Notes: generated by a model not told the origin, from the sequence alone. Positions 1 to 14,909 are shown, counted from the stretch's first letter. The stretch is DNA of 64,000 nt from Collybiopsis luxurians FD-317 M1 (GCA_000827265.1 KN834752.1:1230948-1294947); one strand, 5' to 3'. Made by a program: numbers and translations.

Positions 1-1490
<1,490 letters not shown>

Positions 1491-2442
1491 TAATAAATTT
1501 GTACGGTCCCGAGTCGAGGTAGTATGGAGAAATCAAAGCCAAGAATCCCGTTCGCTTGTCTTGCGAGTCGGCTAAATTAATTGTTCGGATTCGACTTCGG
1601 TTGAATGGAATGAAGTGGTGGAGAGTCGGATTAAAGGTATTAAAGGGATACGGAAGGTCGGTAAAAGGGGATATAGAAGGTCAGGAAGCAGATAAAAAGG
1701 CGAGAAGGCTTTCCGGTTGGTCGTCTCTTTCGAAAGCGATGAGGTCGGCTCCCTGCTCACCGGCGGACGGAAAATAACCTCCACAAGCTCTGATATACGC
1801 TGAGGTTGAGATATTGCCGAGTTTCAAGTCGACCGATATGAACCACCAGCCGAGTCCGAAATGAAGCAGTAAACAAGAAAGGTGGTCTAAATAGACGCCC
1901 AGTACCTGACTTGAATGCAGCGCAACCGTCAAACTCTTTGCCATCAACTACATTTTCTTCGCTGCTTTTGATCAGGGTTTGCTAATAATTACGAACCTAG
2001 TAGTTCCTGGTCTACGTGCTCGATCTCAGCCGAACGAAACACTCAAAGCATCGAAATTTGCTTAAAAGCCGCCACCCTCATTATCAGGATTCAGTAGACA
2101 AAAGGAAGACCTGAAGCCTAATCATGGTTTGAATCTGGGCTTGAAATGAAGTGGTTGTATTACTCTCTGTGCTCGCTCAAACTCAAGTCTCAATGCTGCA
2201 TTCTTAACATACTCAACAGCACGTTCCTGTACTGAACCGCTTGGTTGAAACAGATTCTGCGTCACACCCGGATCAATGACCCTTTGCTGCTCAACATTGT
2301 TAAGAAAATTGTAACCAAATTACTAACGATAGCCAACTCTCTGGTTGGTAAGCCAGAATCTTCGCGCCTTACTCATCCAACTTTCTGCGGGATAAAAGGC
2401 CGTTGCCAATCCTACGGTGCTTCCATCCGGCAGAATTCAACC
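1491..2442. promoter_or_regulatory. Divergent intergenic region between the kinase and the OYE gene
   Basis: About 950 bases separate two divergently transcribed genes and must hold both promoters. An A/T-rich TATA-like GATAAAAG at 2391-2398 lies about 50 bases before the OYE start. Short open frames here overlap in several frames and look random. Confidence 0.45.
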
Positions 2443-3746
2443 ATGTCCCCAAACGCTGCGTCCGCTCTCTTCAAGCCGATCCAACTAGGTAATATACTGT
2501 TGAGACATCGTGTAGTTCTGGCTCCTTTGACACGGGTGAGATGCAACGACGAGCATGTTCCTCAGCTTCCCGTGATGCGAGAATACTATTCTCAACGGGC
2601 AAGCACCCCGGGAACACTTCTCATCGCAGAAGGTACGTTGGTAGACCCAAAGGCCGGAGGGTTATCCAACGTCCCTGGTATATGGAATGATACGCAAGCC
2701 GCTGCTTGGAGAGAGGTACGCATCCGTTCGTAACCCAGAAGACGACAGGAATCGATGATCATAACATTCTCTTCACATAGATCACGGATGCTGTTCACCA
2801 GAAAAGCAGTCATATTTTCGTTCAATTATGGACACTAGGCCGAGATGCAGATCCAAAAATTTTGGCAGCTGAAGATCCTGCCTACACTTTAATCGCGCCT
2901 TCCGAGATTCCGATGGAAGGGAGACAAATACCTCGGGCCCTTGGCGTAGGCGAAATCAAGTCTCTAATCCAATCCTACGTCAATGCGGCATCCAACGCTG
3001 TTAACAAGGCCGGCTTTGACGGGGTTGAGATTCATATTGCCAATGGTTATTTGACCAATCAGTTTCTCGAAGACGTGTCGAACAATCGTACCGATGAGTA
3101 TGGCGGTTCTATCGAAAATAGGTCAAGATTTGCACTGGAAATCATAGATGCTGTAGCGAAAGAGATTGGCGAAGAGAAAGTAGCTGCGAGACTCAGTCCT
3201 TGGAGTACTTTCCAAGGTAAAGTTGATTCCCTTATTTCCGTTGAGTTACCCTAGTCTAATCACTTGCAACAGACATGCGAATGAAAGATCCGATCCCTAC
3301 ATACTCTTATCTCGTCAAGACCATCAAAGAGCGCCATCCTGACTTTGCCTACCTTTCCGTTTGCGAACCACGAGTGGTTGGTAGCACTACCCGCGATACA
3401 GTAATTTCATCTTCAGATTCCAATGACTTTATACGTGAAATATGGGCTCCGAAACCTCTAATTGTCGCAGGAGGCTTTGACAGGGATTCCGCAATTGAGA
3501 GGGCAGATTCGACGGGGGACTTGATTGCGTTTGGAAGGAAGTACATTTCGAATGTGGGTCACTGAGAGCGCCGTTTCTCATAGTTTCTAACCGCCTCGTT
3601 TACAGCCTGATCTTCCTCAGAGGTTGCTGAAAGATCTGCCTTTGACACCCTACGATCGTTCTACCTTCTATCTGACTGGTGATGCCAGCGGAAGAGGATA
3701 CACTGACTGGCCCTTTGCCGACGAGGGAACGACGGTTTCGGTATAA
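2443..3746 (+). CDS. Old-yellow-enzyme family NADH:flavin oxidoreductase
   Basis: Exons 2443-2715, 2781-3216, 3273-3553, 3606-3746; all splices are GT...AG and keep frame. The product is about 376 residues, the usual size for fungal OYE proteins. It is an FMN-dependent (beta/alpha)8-barrel reductase that uses NAD(P)H to reduce activated alkenes such as enones. Visible family marks: N-terminal LFKPIQLGNILLRHRVVLAPLTR, split here as LFKPIQLGN and VVLAPLTR; the substrate-binding His/Asn pair in EIHIANGYLTNQFL; the following DEYGGSIENRSRF; and the C-terminal phosphate-binding segment with VAGGFDRDSA and LIAFGRKYISN. The frame stays open upstream to 2245, but ATG 2443 (context ACCATGT) directly precedes the conserved domain and is preferred. 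No targeting signal is evident, so the enzyme is probably cytosolic. The physiological substrate cannot be told from sequence. Confidence 0.92.
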
Positions 3747-4532
3747 CGAGAAGTGCTTAAGGAGTCCACATTACAAGATACCATTTAGATTTCTTTGCGC
3801 ATTTAGAGACTTTACGACAAATTGTCATTTTGTAAAGTACTACCAGACTGGACAATGGCCGAAATGCCGATACACCGATCGATCGGCATATTTCGGCAGT
3901 TTAAGCTCAGGCATTCGCACGAGTTTTTTTTTCTTTTTCCTTCGAGTCCCCATTTTCCGGGCCATACATTCCTCTATATCTGCCATGACATTTTGACGGT
4001 ATGTTTACGCGAGATCATGGTGACCGCCACCTCATTTCTCCGAGTTATATTTCTCCAAATCTTACCCTCACGGGTCCAAAGATAGAAGTTCAAGGAATCA
4101 TATCCTCCGAAGCCAGTGAAACTTGCTCTGTGGCTGTTTAAATGCAGCCTCTATTTTTTGCCAAGAAGTAGTTTTGTGGTCCATATTCCGGTCTCTGGTA
4201 AACTCCGCCATTCATTTGTTGAACCCTCATCTGTGTACCGTGAATTTGCTCGGGGAAATGAGAAGTTCAATTCTACGACCGGGGCCTGACGGCCGCATAA
4301 GTTGAGTCAAGAGGACGTGTAGCGTCTGCTGGACTATGAAGATGACGGTGCTAATGAATACTACCCATCGGCCCGCGTTCCTCGAAAGCGTTTCGAACAG
4401 TTCAGGTGATATATCTTGAGCTACAGCGCCGCTTGAGTAGGTGAGGCTGCTTGCATGTGTTCTTTGGTGGTGTATCTCTTATAAGAGATAGATTATGCAG
4501 TTTCCTGTCAACACCGAAGCTGTACGAACGAG
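3747..4532. other. Intergenic region, nothing recognised
   Basis: Between the OYE stop and the xylosidase start. Open frames are short, overlapping and without family motifs. A TATAAGA-like sequence at about 4480 lies roughly 50 bases before the xylosidase ATG and may be its TATA element. Confidence 0.4.
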
Positions 4533-7033
4533 ATGACTTTCAAAACGATGGCGCCGGTGTTACTATCCCTTGTTACATGGGCTGTAACTGGCGTGATTGC
4601 TGCATTCCCCGACTGCACCAATGGTCCCCTTGCGAATAACACGATATGCGATACCTCCGTGAACTTTGTCGACCGTGCCAAAGCACTTGTTGCAGAGTTC
4701 ACATTAGATGAGATGATTGCCAATACAGGCTATGATACCCCTGGCGTAGCTCGTCTCGGACTCCCTCCTTATATTTGGTGGAACGAGGCTCTGGTACGTG
4801 CTCAACGAACACTGTCTCTGCGTCTCTGACAACGTCGCTCAGCATGGGGTAGCTGGCAGCCCAGGAAGCAACTTCACACCGCAAGGATCCGGAGAAAACT
4901 TTAGCTATGCTACATCCTTTCCTGCTCCTATTCTTCTAGGTGCAACTTTTGATGACCAGCTTATCAACGAAATGGGGACGGTCATTAGCACTGAGGCTCG
5001 GGCTTTCAATAATTTCGGTCACGCCGGTCTGTCGTTCTTCACTCCCAACATCAACCCTTTCAAGGATCCTCGGTGGGGTCGCGGTCAGGAAACGCCCGGA
5101 GAGGATCCCTTGCATAGTGGGAGATATGCACGCGCTTTGATCACAGGTCTCCAAGGCGGACTGGGATCGGAGCTTAACGGTGCTAACGGACGGTACCTCA
5201 AAATCATCGCAGATTGTAAACATTACGCTGCGTATGATATGGAAGACTGGGAAGGCAACGCCAGGACAGCATTTGACGCGATTGTGTCCATTCAGGATCT
5301 TGCAGAGTACTATTCACCTAGCTTCCAGGCTTGTGTGCGAGATGCAGAAGCAGCTTCCATCATGTGCAGTTTCAATTCGGTCAATGGAATTCCTGCCTGT
5401 GCGTCAAAGTACCTCATGCAAGATATTACTCGAGACTATTTTGGACTGGGCGAAAACCAGTGGATCACGTCCGACTGTGATGCTGTGGCGAATATCTTTG
5501 ACCCCCATAATTACACAAACTCTTTCGTGAATGCTAGTGCATTAGCATTGCATGCAGGGACCGATATTGACTGCGGAACAACCTACTCAGACAATTTTGG
5601 AGCTGCGTTAAATCAGAGCTTGATTCAAGAGTCCGACATTGTCAGGGCTTTGGTAAGACGATATGGGTCGCTTGTAAGGTCCGCTCCATGTTTACGGCAC
5701 AGTACTGTTGCTGAAGTCATTCCTTTTTCACTTAGACTTGGATACTTTGACTCCCCTGATGTCCAACCCTACCGTCAATTAGACTTTTCCGACGTGAGTA
5801 CCCCGGCTGCCCAGCAGCTAGCCTACATCTTAGCTGTCGAAGGTATTACCCTTTTGAAGAATGATGGAATTCTTCCTCTTAAATCATCGAAATCCACTAT
5901 CGCACTGATTGGCCCATGGGCGAATGCTACCACACAGATGCAGTCCAACTATAATGGTGCTGCGCCATTCCTCATAAGCCCACTCGCAGCGTTCCAGAAC
6001 GCAGGCTTTAGGGTCAATTTCGCGAATGGAACGACAATCAGCGGCAATAGCACAAGCGGGTTTAGTGCTGCTTTAGCAGTTGCTCGCTCTTCAGATATCA
6101 TTGTTTTTGCGGGAGGAATCGACGGCACAGTTGAGAATGAAGCGCTTGATCGGATAGACATCACTTGGCCTGGAAATCAACTTGAGTTAATTGAGGAGCT
6201 CGCAGCCATTGGAAAGCCGTTTATCGTCTTACAGATGGGAGGAGGACAACTAGATAGCAGCACAATCAAAGCAAGCGCGTCCGTGAGTCGTTTCAAATCC
6301 ATAGATTGCACTTACTGAGCTGAGATTACTATAATAGATCAGCGCTCTGGTTTGGGGAGGTTACCCAGGTCAAAGCGGCGGGGCGGCCATCGTCGACATT
6401 CTCACTGGGAAACAAGCGCCCTCCGGACGTTTACCAACTATACAATATCCGGCTAACTATGTAAACGAAGTCCCTATGACAGACATGACTCTACGACCGT
6501 CCTCAACCAATCCCGGACGAACATATAAGTGGTACACTGGCGAATCTGTGTATCCCTTTGGATTTGGGCTCCATTACACCAGTTTCTCACTCTCGTGGTC
6601 CAGGGCTCCCAAGAAGTCTTATAACATCCAGAGCCTGGTAGCAGCAGCAGGCTCATCAGACACTGTTCATACTGATTTGGCGCTCCTCGATTTGGCGTTC
6701 CAACTTATGGTCAGGAACACTGGATCTGTCATGTCAGACTACGTTGCGCTGTTATTCTCGAACACCACTGCAGGGCCGACACCGGCTCCGATCAAGCAGC
6801 TGATGGGATACACCCGTGTCAAGTCTATTGCTGCTGGCCACAGCGCGATGGCTCAATTGAACGTGACGCTGGGAAGCATTGCGAGAGTGGATGAAAATGG
6901 AAACAGTGTTTTGTATCCTGGATCCTACACGATATGGGTTGATACTGATATTAATGGGCGGGGAGTGGCGATAACAAGCTTTGAACTTACGGGCAAGCAG
7001 CAAACCATAAGTGAATGGCCGCAGCCTAACTAG
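4533..7033 (+). CDS. Secreted GH3 beta-xylosidase
   Basis: Exons 4533-4793, 4843-5678, 5736-6282, 6338-7033, giving about 779 residues, typical of fungal GH3 beta-xylosidases. A signal peptide is evident (MAPVLLSLVTWAVTGVIA then AFPDC). The N-terminal GH3 barrel contains PPYIWWNEALHGVAGSPG, the block DPRWGRGQETPGEDP, KHYAAYD, and the nucleophile segment WITSDCDAV, whose Asp is the expected catalytic nucleophile. The C-terminal alpha/beta sandwich (GGYPGQSGGAAIVD) and a fibronectin-III-like end (YPFGFGLHYT, then FQLMVRNTGSV) follow. The intron at 5679-5735 was set so that the conserved SLVRLGYFD is restored. The enzyme would act outside the cell, releasing xylose from xylo-oligosaccharides; activity on arabinosides is possible in this clade. 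The alternative start at 4548 would still leave the signal peptide. Confidence 0.93.
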
Positions 7034-7203
7034 GCTGGCGACATCCACAATCTGTTGCTCTGGATTATTTGCATGCACTTTTTGATTGCACAATTATTCG
7101 GAATGAAAGGTACAAATATTCAGAGAAGTTCTGTACACTACACTATGTTCATGAGCTCGTATCCGACTCGGCAGTCTGATCTGGATCGAAAAGCCTTGGA
7201 ATA

Positions 7204-8802
7204 TCATCCAACTGTGCTATTCTCATGGTCAGGTTGAGCAAATACAAGCCCTGATAACTGCGATGGTATTGGCTCGTCAGCACTGTCTCTGTCCTCCCGG
7301 AGGTTAAACATCATATGTGACATCAAGACTTTAGATAGGCTGAAATGTCAGGAAAGAAATATTCTGTAAGCTCTTGTGTACACCCTCAAGGGTAAAGTCT
7401 GGACCTACACAAGAGAAAAAGCAGTAAAGAGCCCCTTCAGTAGTGCCTATGTTGAGAGTCTAAGTTTGAGTATTGAAAGATCCTTAGTTATCTTACTGCT
7501 CCAAACTTCAAGCAAAGGAAAAGAACTTATTACTGAAGTCCAAGATATGAGAGGACAGTACAACTCACTAAAAAAATTAGTATATTTCCCAACGTCATCA
7601 GAGTAATGATTCCAAAATACATGAGACCTGTACTATGTTAGAATTCCAAGCCGGATAGAGCTAAAAAAAACAATGTCTACTTACCGTCTCGCATGACAAT
7701 AGATATTATTCCTCCAGCTGAGGTCCTGACGAGCCCAAGAGTCTTCCGTAAGGTCAAGCAGAAGGTGCAGAGGTCAAATGCAGACAATCCTATCCAGATA
7801 TAGGTGAAATCTTAATGGAGTACTAAGTATTTCTACCCAGTTATCAAGGAAATCCAGACGCACGAATTCCTCTAAGAGAATCAAATAATGCGGCATTCAG
7901 CAGTCGAAGAGGTTGAAAACATACTGTGAACCGGTAAAGACTTGTACATCGCCTATCTGCTCCAACACTGATGGAGATCGGGTTTGAATATCAGGAACAG
8001 CTTGCCAATTCGCTAGATACATTGTACCTGGCATAGAGGAAATATCAATAATATGTATTGTCCGGATAATGTAGAGTCACTAACAAGAGTGTTGATCAAA
8101 ACACACAAACATGCAACAATAAGGAACACTTTCATTCGCCTACTTCCCCCGTATAAAGCCACTACTCGTATTATGAAGAGTGCTGACCAGCATTGAGCAA
8201 CAAGATCAGGAAATTAGCAATGACCGAAGATAAAGTTGGAATCATACCAAAGATATTGCTTTGAATTATTAGAAATAATACCTTTACAAAGACCTCCATT
8301 TTTCGAATTCTGTAAGGAAAGAGGTAAGCGCGAACAAGTCTGTCAGCTGTATCAATACACTCACACTGATTGGTGCTACGTAAGGGAGTATCGTTTCAAG
8401 AACTAAATGTACAATATCAACATCTGCTCACCTCAAGATAAATGATAGGGTCAGGCCAGAAGTAGAGGACGTGAGCTGCAATTATCCCAAGGATACTGAC
8501 ATATCGATTGATGAAGAAAAGTATTGCAGGGAGCTTCTTGCAATCTCGTTGCCAGAAGTATTCCACTTCTTGATCCAATGTGAGGAACCAGTCGTACACT
8601 AGAATTACTAAAGATGGATCACCATCAGATAGAATAATTGGATGCTGAAGTTAGATACAAGTATGAACCAAACTCTATAAGCACAATGTAGTGCTCCCAG
8701 TTCCTGCAACATATAGAGAGATGGATTATCAAACTTTTTACTTAGGATCAGACCTAAAGCTCACACTTGAATCTGTACATCTTCGGGCCTCCAGTTTCTC
8801 AT
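7204..8802 (-). CDS. DUF6533 family seven-helix membrane protein, array copy 1
   Basis: Minus-strand gene of many short exons. Exon 1 (8802-8765) encodes MRNWRPEDVQIQ and joins NWEHYIVLIEF. A VYDWFLTLDQEVEYFWQRDC block follows near 8599-8430: this is the DUF6533 signature (YDxxLTLDxEVE...NRY). Further blocks are RVVALYGGSRRMK near 8180-8130, FDLCTFCLTLRKT near 7770-7730, VMRDG at the end of that exon, LMYFGIITLMTLGN near 7620, and the C-terminal MMFNLREDRDS ending at TGA 7206-7204. These are alternating hydrophobic helices of an agaricomycete-specific integral membrane family of unknown function. The recognisable blocks are intact and copies 2 and 3 show the same ones, but I did not resolve every exon, so start and stop are better supported than the middle. 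Receptor-like function is sometimes guessed from the helix count; nothing here proves it. Confidence 0.68.
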
Positions 8803-11341
8803 TTCCTAGTGCAAACTGAATGGAAGACAATGCGAGAACAATAGCACGAAGCAGGTACTTAGAGGTTTAAGTATCCTCAGAGCAGCTGCAACGGCCGCTA
8901 TTGCGCTGCATCTGCATCTAACTTTCTATATTAGTACAGTACTAGAAAAATCATATGGGAAAAGACAAAGATATTCCTATTTTATACGATCCCGCGCTGG
9001 CAAATCCATCAATAGCGCTCAGTCTACTCGCTAATTTCCGGAGCAGTAGGAACAAACATAGGATTCATCAATGACTGGTAGACAGATATTTAATACTGAC
9101 GTCGGACACTTGATGGAAGTGGAACCAAAAAGAGGTAGAATCTAGCATTGGATATCATGATAAGTATCAGATATCAGTGTCATTATCAGTATCATGATTA
9201 TAATTATGATATGATTAATTGACAATCTCATAGTTACCTGCATAGCTCTAATTACTGTATACAAGCTGTAGTTTAGGGATGCTTCCGCATCCGATTGCCA
9301 CTGTCATGTTTCTCTCATATTTCTTGTTCACCATGTAGAGGACAAACGGAATTTATGTGTTATCATCTCGGTTTCCTATGCGAGTGACAACATCCTCATA
9401 TTTCTCATATTTTTATTTCCAACATCTAGATACATTGTTCTTAGACAGCGTTGGATGGTCAGTGTAACATAATAATAGTCCTCAGCCTATGAACACTGTT
9501 GATTAGTCAGATATAATGAATACAACGGCCAAGGCTGCCATGAAGAACTGGTAAAGGGAAACCTTCGAGATAAGAAGGGACTGTTAGTGCTCGATCCTCG
9601 CGATAGCTTCTAATAATGGCCATGCTACTGTATGTATGCACATATTTTTCAAGACTAGATCCGACCCTGAATTGATTGTATCATGGGGAACCAGTGGACA
9701 CGCAAGGTTATTGCAAGGATATCAGATTGAACTTGAACGTTCAGCACGCACCTACTTGAGATTGATTCCATATAAATACACGAAAACTAAGGACTCAGTG
9801 CTTTTCTTTTCTTTTCCCTCCTCATTCTATGACTTCCTTTTTGCAGTGATTTTCCTATATTACAACTAGTTACATTGCCCAGGAAGCTGCTGATTTCACC
9901 ACCGTGATGGTCGGGCAAATGTAGAAGGTGGTGAGACCGTATTTGACGTATTTGACATATCTAAGCAAGAAGTTGAAACTATCAAATTTATTTGATCATG
10001 CCAAGGGAACCTACTGAAACACATCGCTAGCGCCGAGAGAAAGTCATCTTCCTTATTTCCTGACTTTCACAGCTTCACCAACGAACATTTTCGCTTTTGT
10101 GGATCATCTTTATCCGTTCGAATCGGGATATACTTTGGATTATAAACCGCAACGTTCACGCTCATCTTCTAGCTGTTGCTGCAATCAAACAGTGATCGTT
10201 GATTCTAAAAGGTACAGCTCAATGGGTTAGGGCATGCTCATCCTCTGCTTCAGTTAATGATCGAAAGAACCAAGAACGCGAAAGGCAAGTAAAACTCACT
10301 TTGCTTCCAAAAATTTCTCGACGTTGGCTCACATCATTTTATCACCCCAATATACGCTCTCGATTCCAGGATCAGCCTGAGTCATCCTTCTCCTTTTCAT
10401 TGCGAAACATACAGCAGCAAAATGTTCATGTGGATGGCCAATCCCAGAAAGACGTTGAAAAATAATTGAACAAGAATTTCACCTGGTTTGACACATTATA
10501 TTTGGGTACTTGGCCTCACGATTTATGTGACTTCATCTCCGCATGACAGCTAGCTGAGGCTCAGAAGGATAGTCCAGTGACAGCTCAATTCACGACGGAA
10601 CCGCTGATTCCGATTGGAAGTCACTGCATTGATCCCGGCTTCAACATAAGATAGAGAATACGGACGACCAAGAAAATCACAGCTACCTCAAACAGATTAA
10701 TCAGTGTCATGGCGAGGATGGATGACAACTTTCAGGTAAGTATTCGATATTTTCAGCCTTGGCATCCTAAAAAGGAAAGCTGATCACACCGTTCGACGAT
10801 TGGTGCGGGTAAATGCAAGGTACCTCGTCACCAAGAAAATAATGCTTCTTTGCTATGTACAGACTCACCAACGAGCATATTTGCTTTGACTCAGGTTTGT
10901 GCAGAACACCATGATTATTTTATAGCTACTGTACTATGTACATCAGTCGAATGGCCATTGAACTCATTCATCCTTATCAGTTTCCTTCATTTTGGTCCGT
11001 ATTATCTCCACGCACTCTTCGACTGCACAAAAATTTTGTAATAAATATATATAAGTATATTGAGGGAATGCCTGTAAATTATGGCCATGAGCTCGTTCTG
11101 GATCCAGCAAGTTGATTTGTCTAGGGATTGTCGAACTTAGGCTGATAGGTAAGAGATTTCATAGAGAGTCAATTTCGGGGGTGTCAAATGGTTGGTTTCT
11201 TCAGCTCTACATCTCTACATACCACATATAGAGCCAGATATCAAATAGATAGGTAAATTGTTAAACAGTACTCTAAGGATGAAGCGCGGCATATAGTAGA
11301 GACCGAAACAACCGGAATCGGCTCATACTTTAACAGGGATA
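8803..11341. other. Spacer of array unit 1
   Basis: About 2.5 kb without a supported gene. It contains AT-rich quasi-palindromic sequence built from ATCATGAT, GATATCAG and ATTATGAT words around 9155-9235. A block around 9890-10470 recurs in the unit 2 spacer (13710-14290). A short open frame at 10199-10465 has a damaged counterpart at 14097-14279; the two drift by indels, so I read them as duplicated non-coding DNA, not as a gene. Confidence 0.5.
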
Positions 11342-12949
11342 TCATCCAACTGCACTATTGTCATCTGGGTCAGGTTGAGCAAATACAAGCCCTGATAACT
11401 GCGACGTTGGCTGGTTAGTACTGTCTCTATCCTCTCGGAGGTTAAGCATCATATGTGACATCAAGACTCCAGATAGGCTGGAATGCCAGTAAAGATATTC
11501 TGTAAGCTCTTGCGTACTCCCCAAAATTCGGACTTACACAATAGAAAAAGTAGTAAACAGGCCTTTCAGTAGTGCCTATATTGAGAGTCTAAGTTTGAAA
11601 TATTGAAATATTCTTAGATATCTTACTGCTCCGAACTTCAAGTGAAGGAAAAGAACTTATTACTAAACTCCAAGATATGAGCGGAGAATACAACTCACTA
11701 CAAAAATCAGTATATTTCCTAATGTCATCAGAGTAATGATTCCAAAATACATGAGACCTGTACTATGTCAGAATTCCAAGCCAGATAGCGCTAAAAAAGA
11801 ATGTCTAACCGTCTCGCATGACGACAGATACTATTCCTCCACCTGAGGTCCCGATGAGCCCAAGAGTCTTCCGTAAGGTCAAGCAGAAGACGCAAAGGTC
11901 AAATGCGGACACTCCCATCCAGAGACAGATGAAATCTTGATGGGGTACTAAGTGCTCCTATCCAGTTAATAAGGAAATCCAGACGCACAATTTCCTCTAA
12001 GAGAATCAAGTAATCAGTGAAGTTTGGCATTCAGCAGTCGGAAAGGTTGGAAACTTACTGCGAAGCGGTAAAGACTGGTACATTACCTATCTGTTTCAAC
12101 ACCAATGGAGATTGCGTTTGAATATCAGAAACAGTTTGCCGACCCGCGAGATAAAGTTGTACCTAGTAGTATGGAAGAATCATTGAAAAATTATAACATG
12201 CATTGTCCGGACATTGTAGTATTACTGACAAGGCTGTTGATAAAAACGCACAAACCTGCGACACTGAGGAACACTTTCATTCGCTTACTTCCCCCGTATA
12301 AAGCCATTACTCGTATTAGGAATAGTGCTGACCAGCAACAAGTTACAAGGTCAGGAAATAAGCAATTCTTGAAAATAAGGTTGGAATCATACCAATTATA
12401 TTTAGCTGGATTATGAACAGTAATGCTTCTAAAAAGAAATCTATATTTCGACTTCTGTACAGTAAGAGGTAAGCGCAAACAAAGCTTGCAGTTGTATCCA
12501 TGCACTCACGCCAATTGGGGCTACGTGCTGAGTCAGTATGTTTTCTGAACCAGATACTCAATGTCAACATTTGCTCACCTCATGATGGATGCCAATTGGG
12601 TTAGGCCAGAAATAAAGGACATGACTTGCAATTATCCCAAAAATACTAAAGTATCGGTTGATAAAGAATAATATTGCAGGAAGCTTCTTGCAGTCCCGTT
12701 GCCAGAAGTATTCCACTTCTTGATCCAATGTGAGGAACCAGTCATACACTAGAATTACTAAAGATGGACCACCGTGAGACATAATAATCGGATGAAGTTA
12801 GATAGAGATATGTACCAAGTTCTATATGCTCAATGTAGTGCTCCCAGTTCCTAGAACGTATAAGGAGATGGACTGTCGAAATTTTTACTTCAAGTCAGGC
12901 ATAAAGCTCACACTTGAATCTGTACATCTTCGGGCCTCCAGTTGCTCAT
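11342..12949 (-). CDS. DUF6533 family seven-helix membrane protein, array copy 2
   Basis: Paralogue of copy 1 in the same orientation. Exon 1 starts at ATG 12949 (MSNWRPEDVQIQ), splices with a phase-2 join to NWEHYIEHIEL and then to VILVYDWFLTLDQEVEYFWQ, continuing INRYFSIFGIIASHVLYFW (about 12780-12590). Later blocks are CWSALFLIRVMALYGGSKRM (about 12345-12270), a helix WMGVSAFDLCVFCLTLRKT (about 11920-11860), VVMRDG, and the C-terminal MMLNLREDRDSTNQPTSQ ending at TGA 11344-11342. The C-terminal exon has stayed in frame with copies 1 and 3 despite different 3-base deletions, which suggests purifying selection. Function unknown; the family is confined largely to mushrooms and sits in the membrane. 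The middle exons are only partly resolved. Confidence 0.68.
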
Positions 12950-14909
12950 TTTCTAGTGTAACCTGAATGGAAGACAATGCGAGACTGATGGCACGAAACA
13001 GCTACTCAGTGGTTTAAGAATCCTCAAAGCGGCTGCAACGGCCGCTATTGTGCTGTATTTGCATCTAGCTTTCCATATTATAGTGGAAAAAGTATGCGGG
13101 AAAAGACAGAAATATTCCTATTCTATGAACCGGGTCGATCCCGCGTTGGCAAACCGGTCAATGGCCCTCAGTCTGCTCGATAATTCTTGGAGGACATAAA
13201 ATTCGCTGTCAATGACCAGACAGGTACTTAATACTAACCCCGGCCACTTAATGGATGTGGATCCGAAAAGGAGGTAGAATCTAGATTCGTAGTACTCAAA
13301 TAGCGTTGGATAGTTTGTAATGTAACAATTGTTCTCAGCCTAAGAACTTGAACCATACTCACTGCAAATTGCCGAAGAAGTGGTAAAGGGAAACCTTCGA
13401 AATAGGAAGTGGCTGCGAGTGCTCGATCCCCGTGATAGCTTTTCATCTTGGCCATGCTATGTACATCATTTTCAAGAGTAGATCCGATCCTGAATCGATT
13501 GTATTGTGTGGAAACGCAAGCACATTGTAAGGACATTATATTGAACTTGAACATTCAGCGCTGAGAAGGTGCACGTAGCTACTCGCATATACACGACAAC
13601 TAAGGACTCAGTATATTTCTTTTGATTCTCTTGATTCTCTTCTCTTCTCATTGTATAACTCCCTTTCTGCACTGATTCTCCTATACTGCAATTAGTAGTT
13701 ACATCGCCCAGAGCTGCTGATTTGACTGCCGCGATGGTCGGGCAAATGTAGAAGGTGGCGCGACCGTATTTGACGTGTTTGACACGAAAGAACAGAAGGG
13801 CTTGTTGTAAGCGGAAAGTTGAAACCTGCTGAAATCCGTTTGTAATACGACCGCACTGAATGTGTCGCTGTCGCCGAGAGAAAATCATACTTCCTTATTT
13901 TCTAACTTTCACACTTTCACCGTCACTTTTGTGGACATCGAGTTTATCCGTTCAACTCGGGATTCACTTGGGATTGTAAACCATGACCTTTACGTGCATT
14001 ATCTAGCTCTTGCTGCAATTAAACGGTGATTGTTGATCCTTGTTTTAGTTTAAAAGAGATACTGGACGAGGGCATGCTCATCCTCCGCCTCAGTTAATGA
14101 TTGAAGGAGGATACTCTGAGCCGAGAACGTCAAAGGGAAGTAAAGCTCACTTAGCTTCCAAAATTTCTCGACATCGGTTCACATCATTTCATGGTCCCAT
14201 TATACACCCCCAGGTCCAAGAGAAACCTGACTCATCCTTCTCCTTTTGTTACGCGAGAAATGCAGCTGCGAAGCGCTAATGTGGATGGACAACCCGAGAA
14301 AGATATTGGAAAATAATTGAACAGGAATTTCAACCGTGGTTTAATGTCCACGTACAATGCTTGGCCTTACGATCTCCCCTCATTTGTGCATGAGGACTAG
14401 CTGAGCCTCAGAAGGATATAGTAACAGCTCACAGAACCGCTGATACCATCAGTTCCGAATTGAATAAGATTTGAGTCAATGAGTCGCTACATTCATTCCG
14501 GCGGCAACGTAAGGATGACAATGTAAGCCTGATTAGATCCGCGACTATATTTCTCATCTACGTTTTGTTGGTCTGGATTATTCGCACATTCTGTTGGGAT
14601 AATCGACGGAGCGTCACTCGAGTAAACAGAGAACAGCAACATATTCCGTTTGACCTCGTAGTGGGAGTAAACGGGAGGCAAACGGATGGGGGGTAAAACT
14701 ACAATCTGCGGCTATATAGTGAAACAAATATTTGAAATGGAGCTGCGTGGCGAACAACCGGCACTCGGCAAATAATAATTCCAACACATTCTTCAAATGT
14801 ATACAATTATTCGGGGTAGGTAGGGGTAGAGGTAAAAAAAATATTTACGAAAGTGAAGTACGCTAAGTATGATCGTGAGCCAGTTGTGGATTTGATCTGT
14901 ATAGGCATG
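12950..14909. other. Spacer of array unit 2
   Basis: About 2 kb duplicated from the unit 1 spacer in shortened form, including the GATGGTCGGGCAAATGTAGA block at about 13735. No gene supported. Several minus-strand open frames (13234-13888) lack motifs and correspond to non-open sequence in the other units. Confidence 0.5.

Noticed and set aside
4936..5530. Several open frames on both strands inside the xylosidase
   Set aside because: Shadows of a GH3 exon with strong family motifs; no independent start context or motif.
10199..10465. Open frame of 88 codons with a counterpart at 14097-14279
   Set aside because: The two copies differ by indels that break frame and nothing corresponds in unit 3; duplicated spacer explains the similarity.
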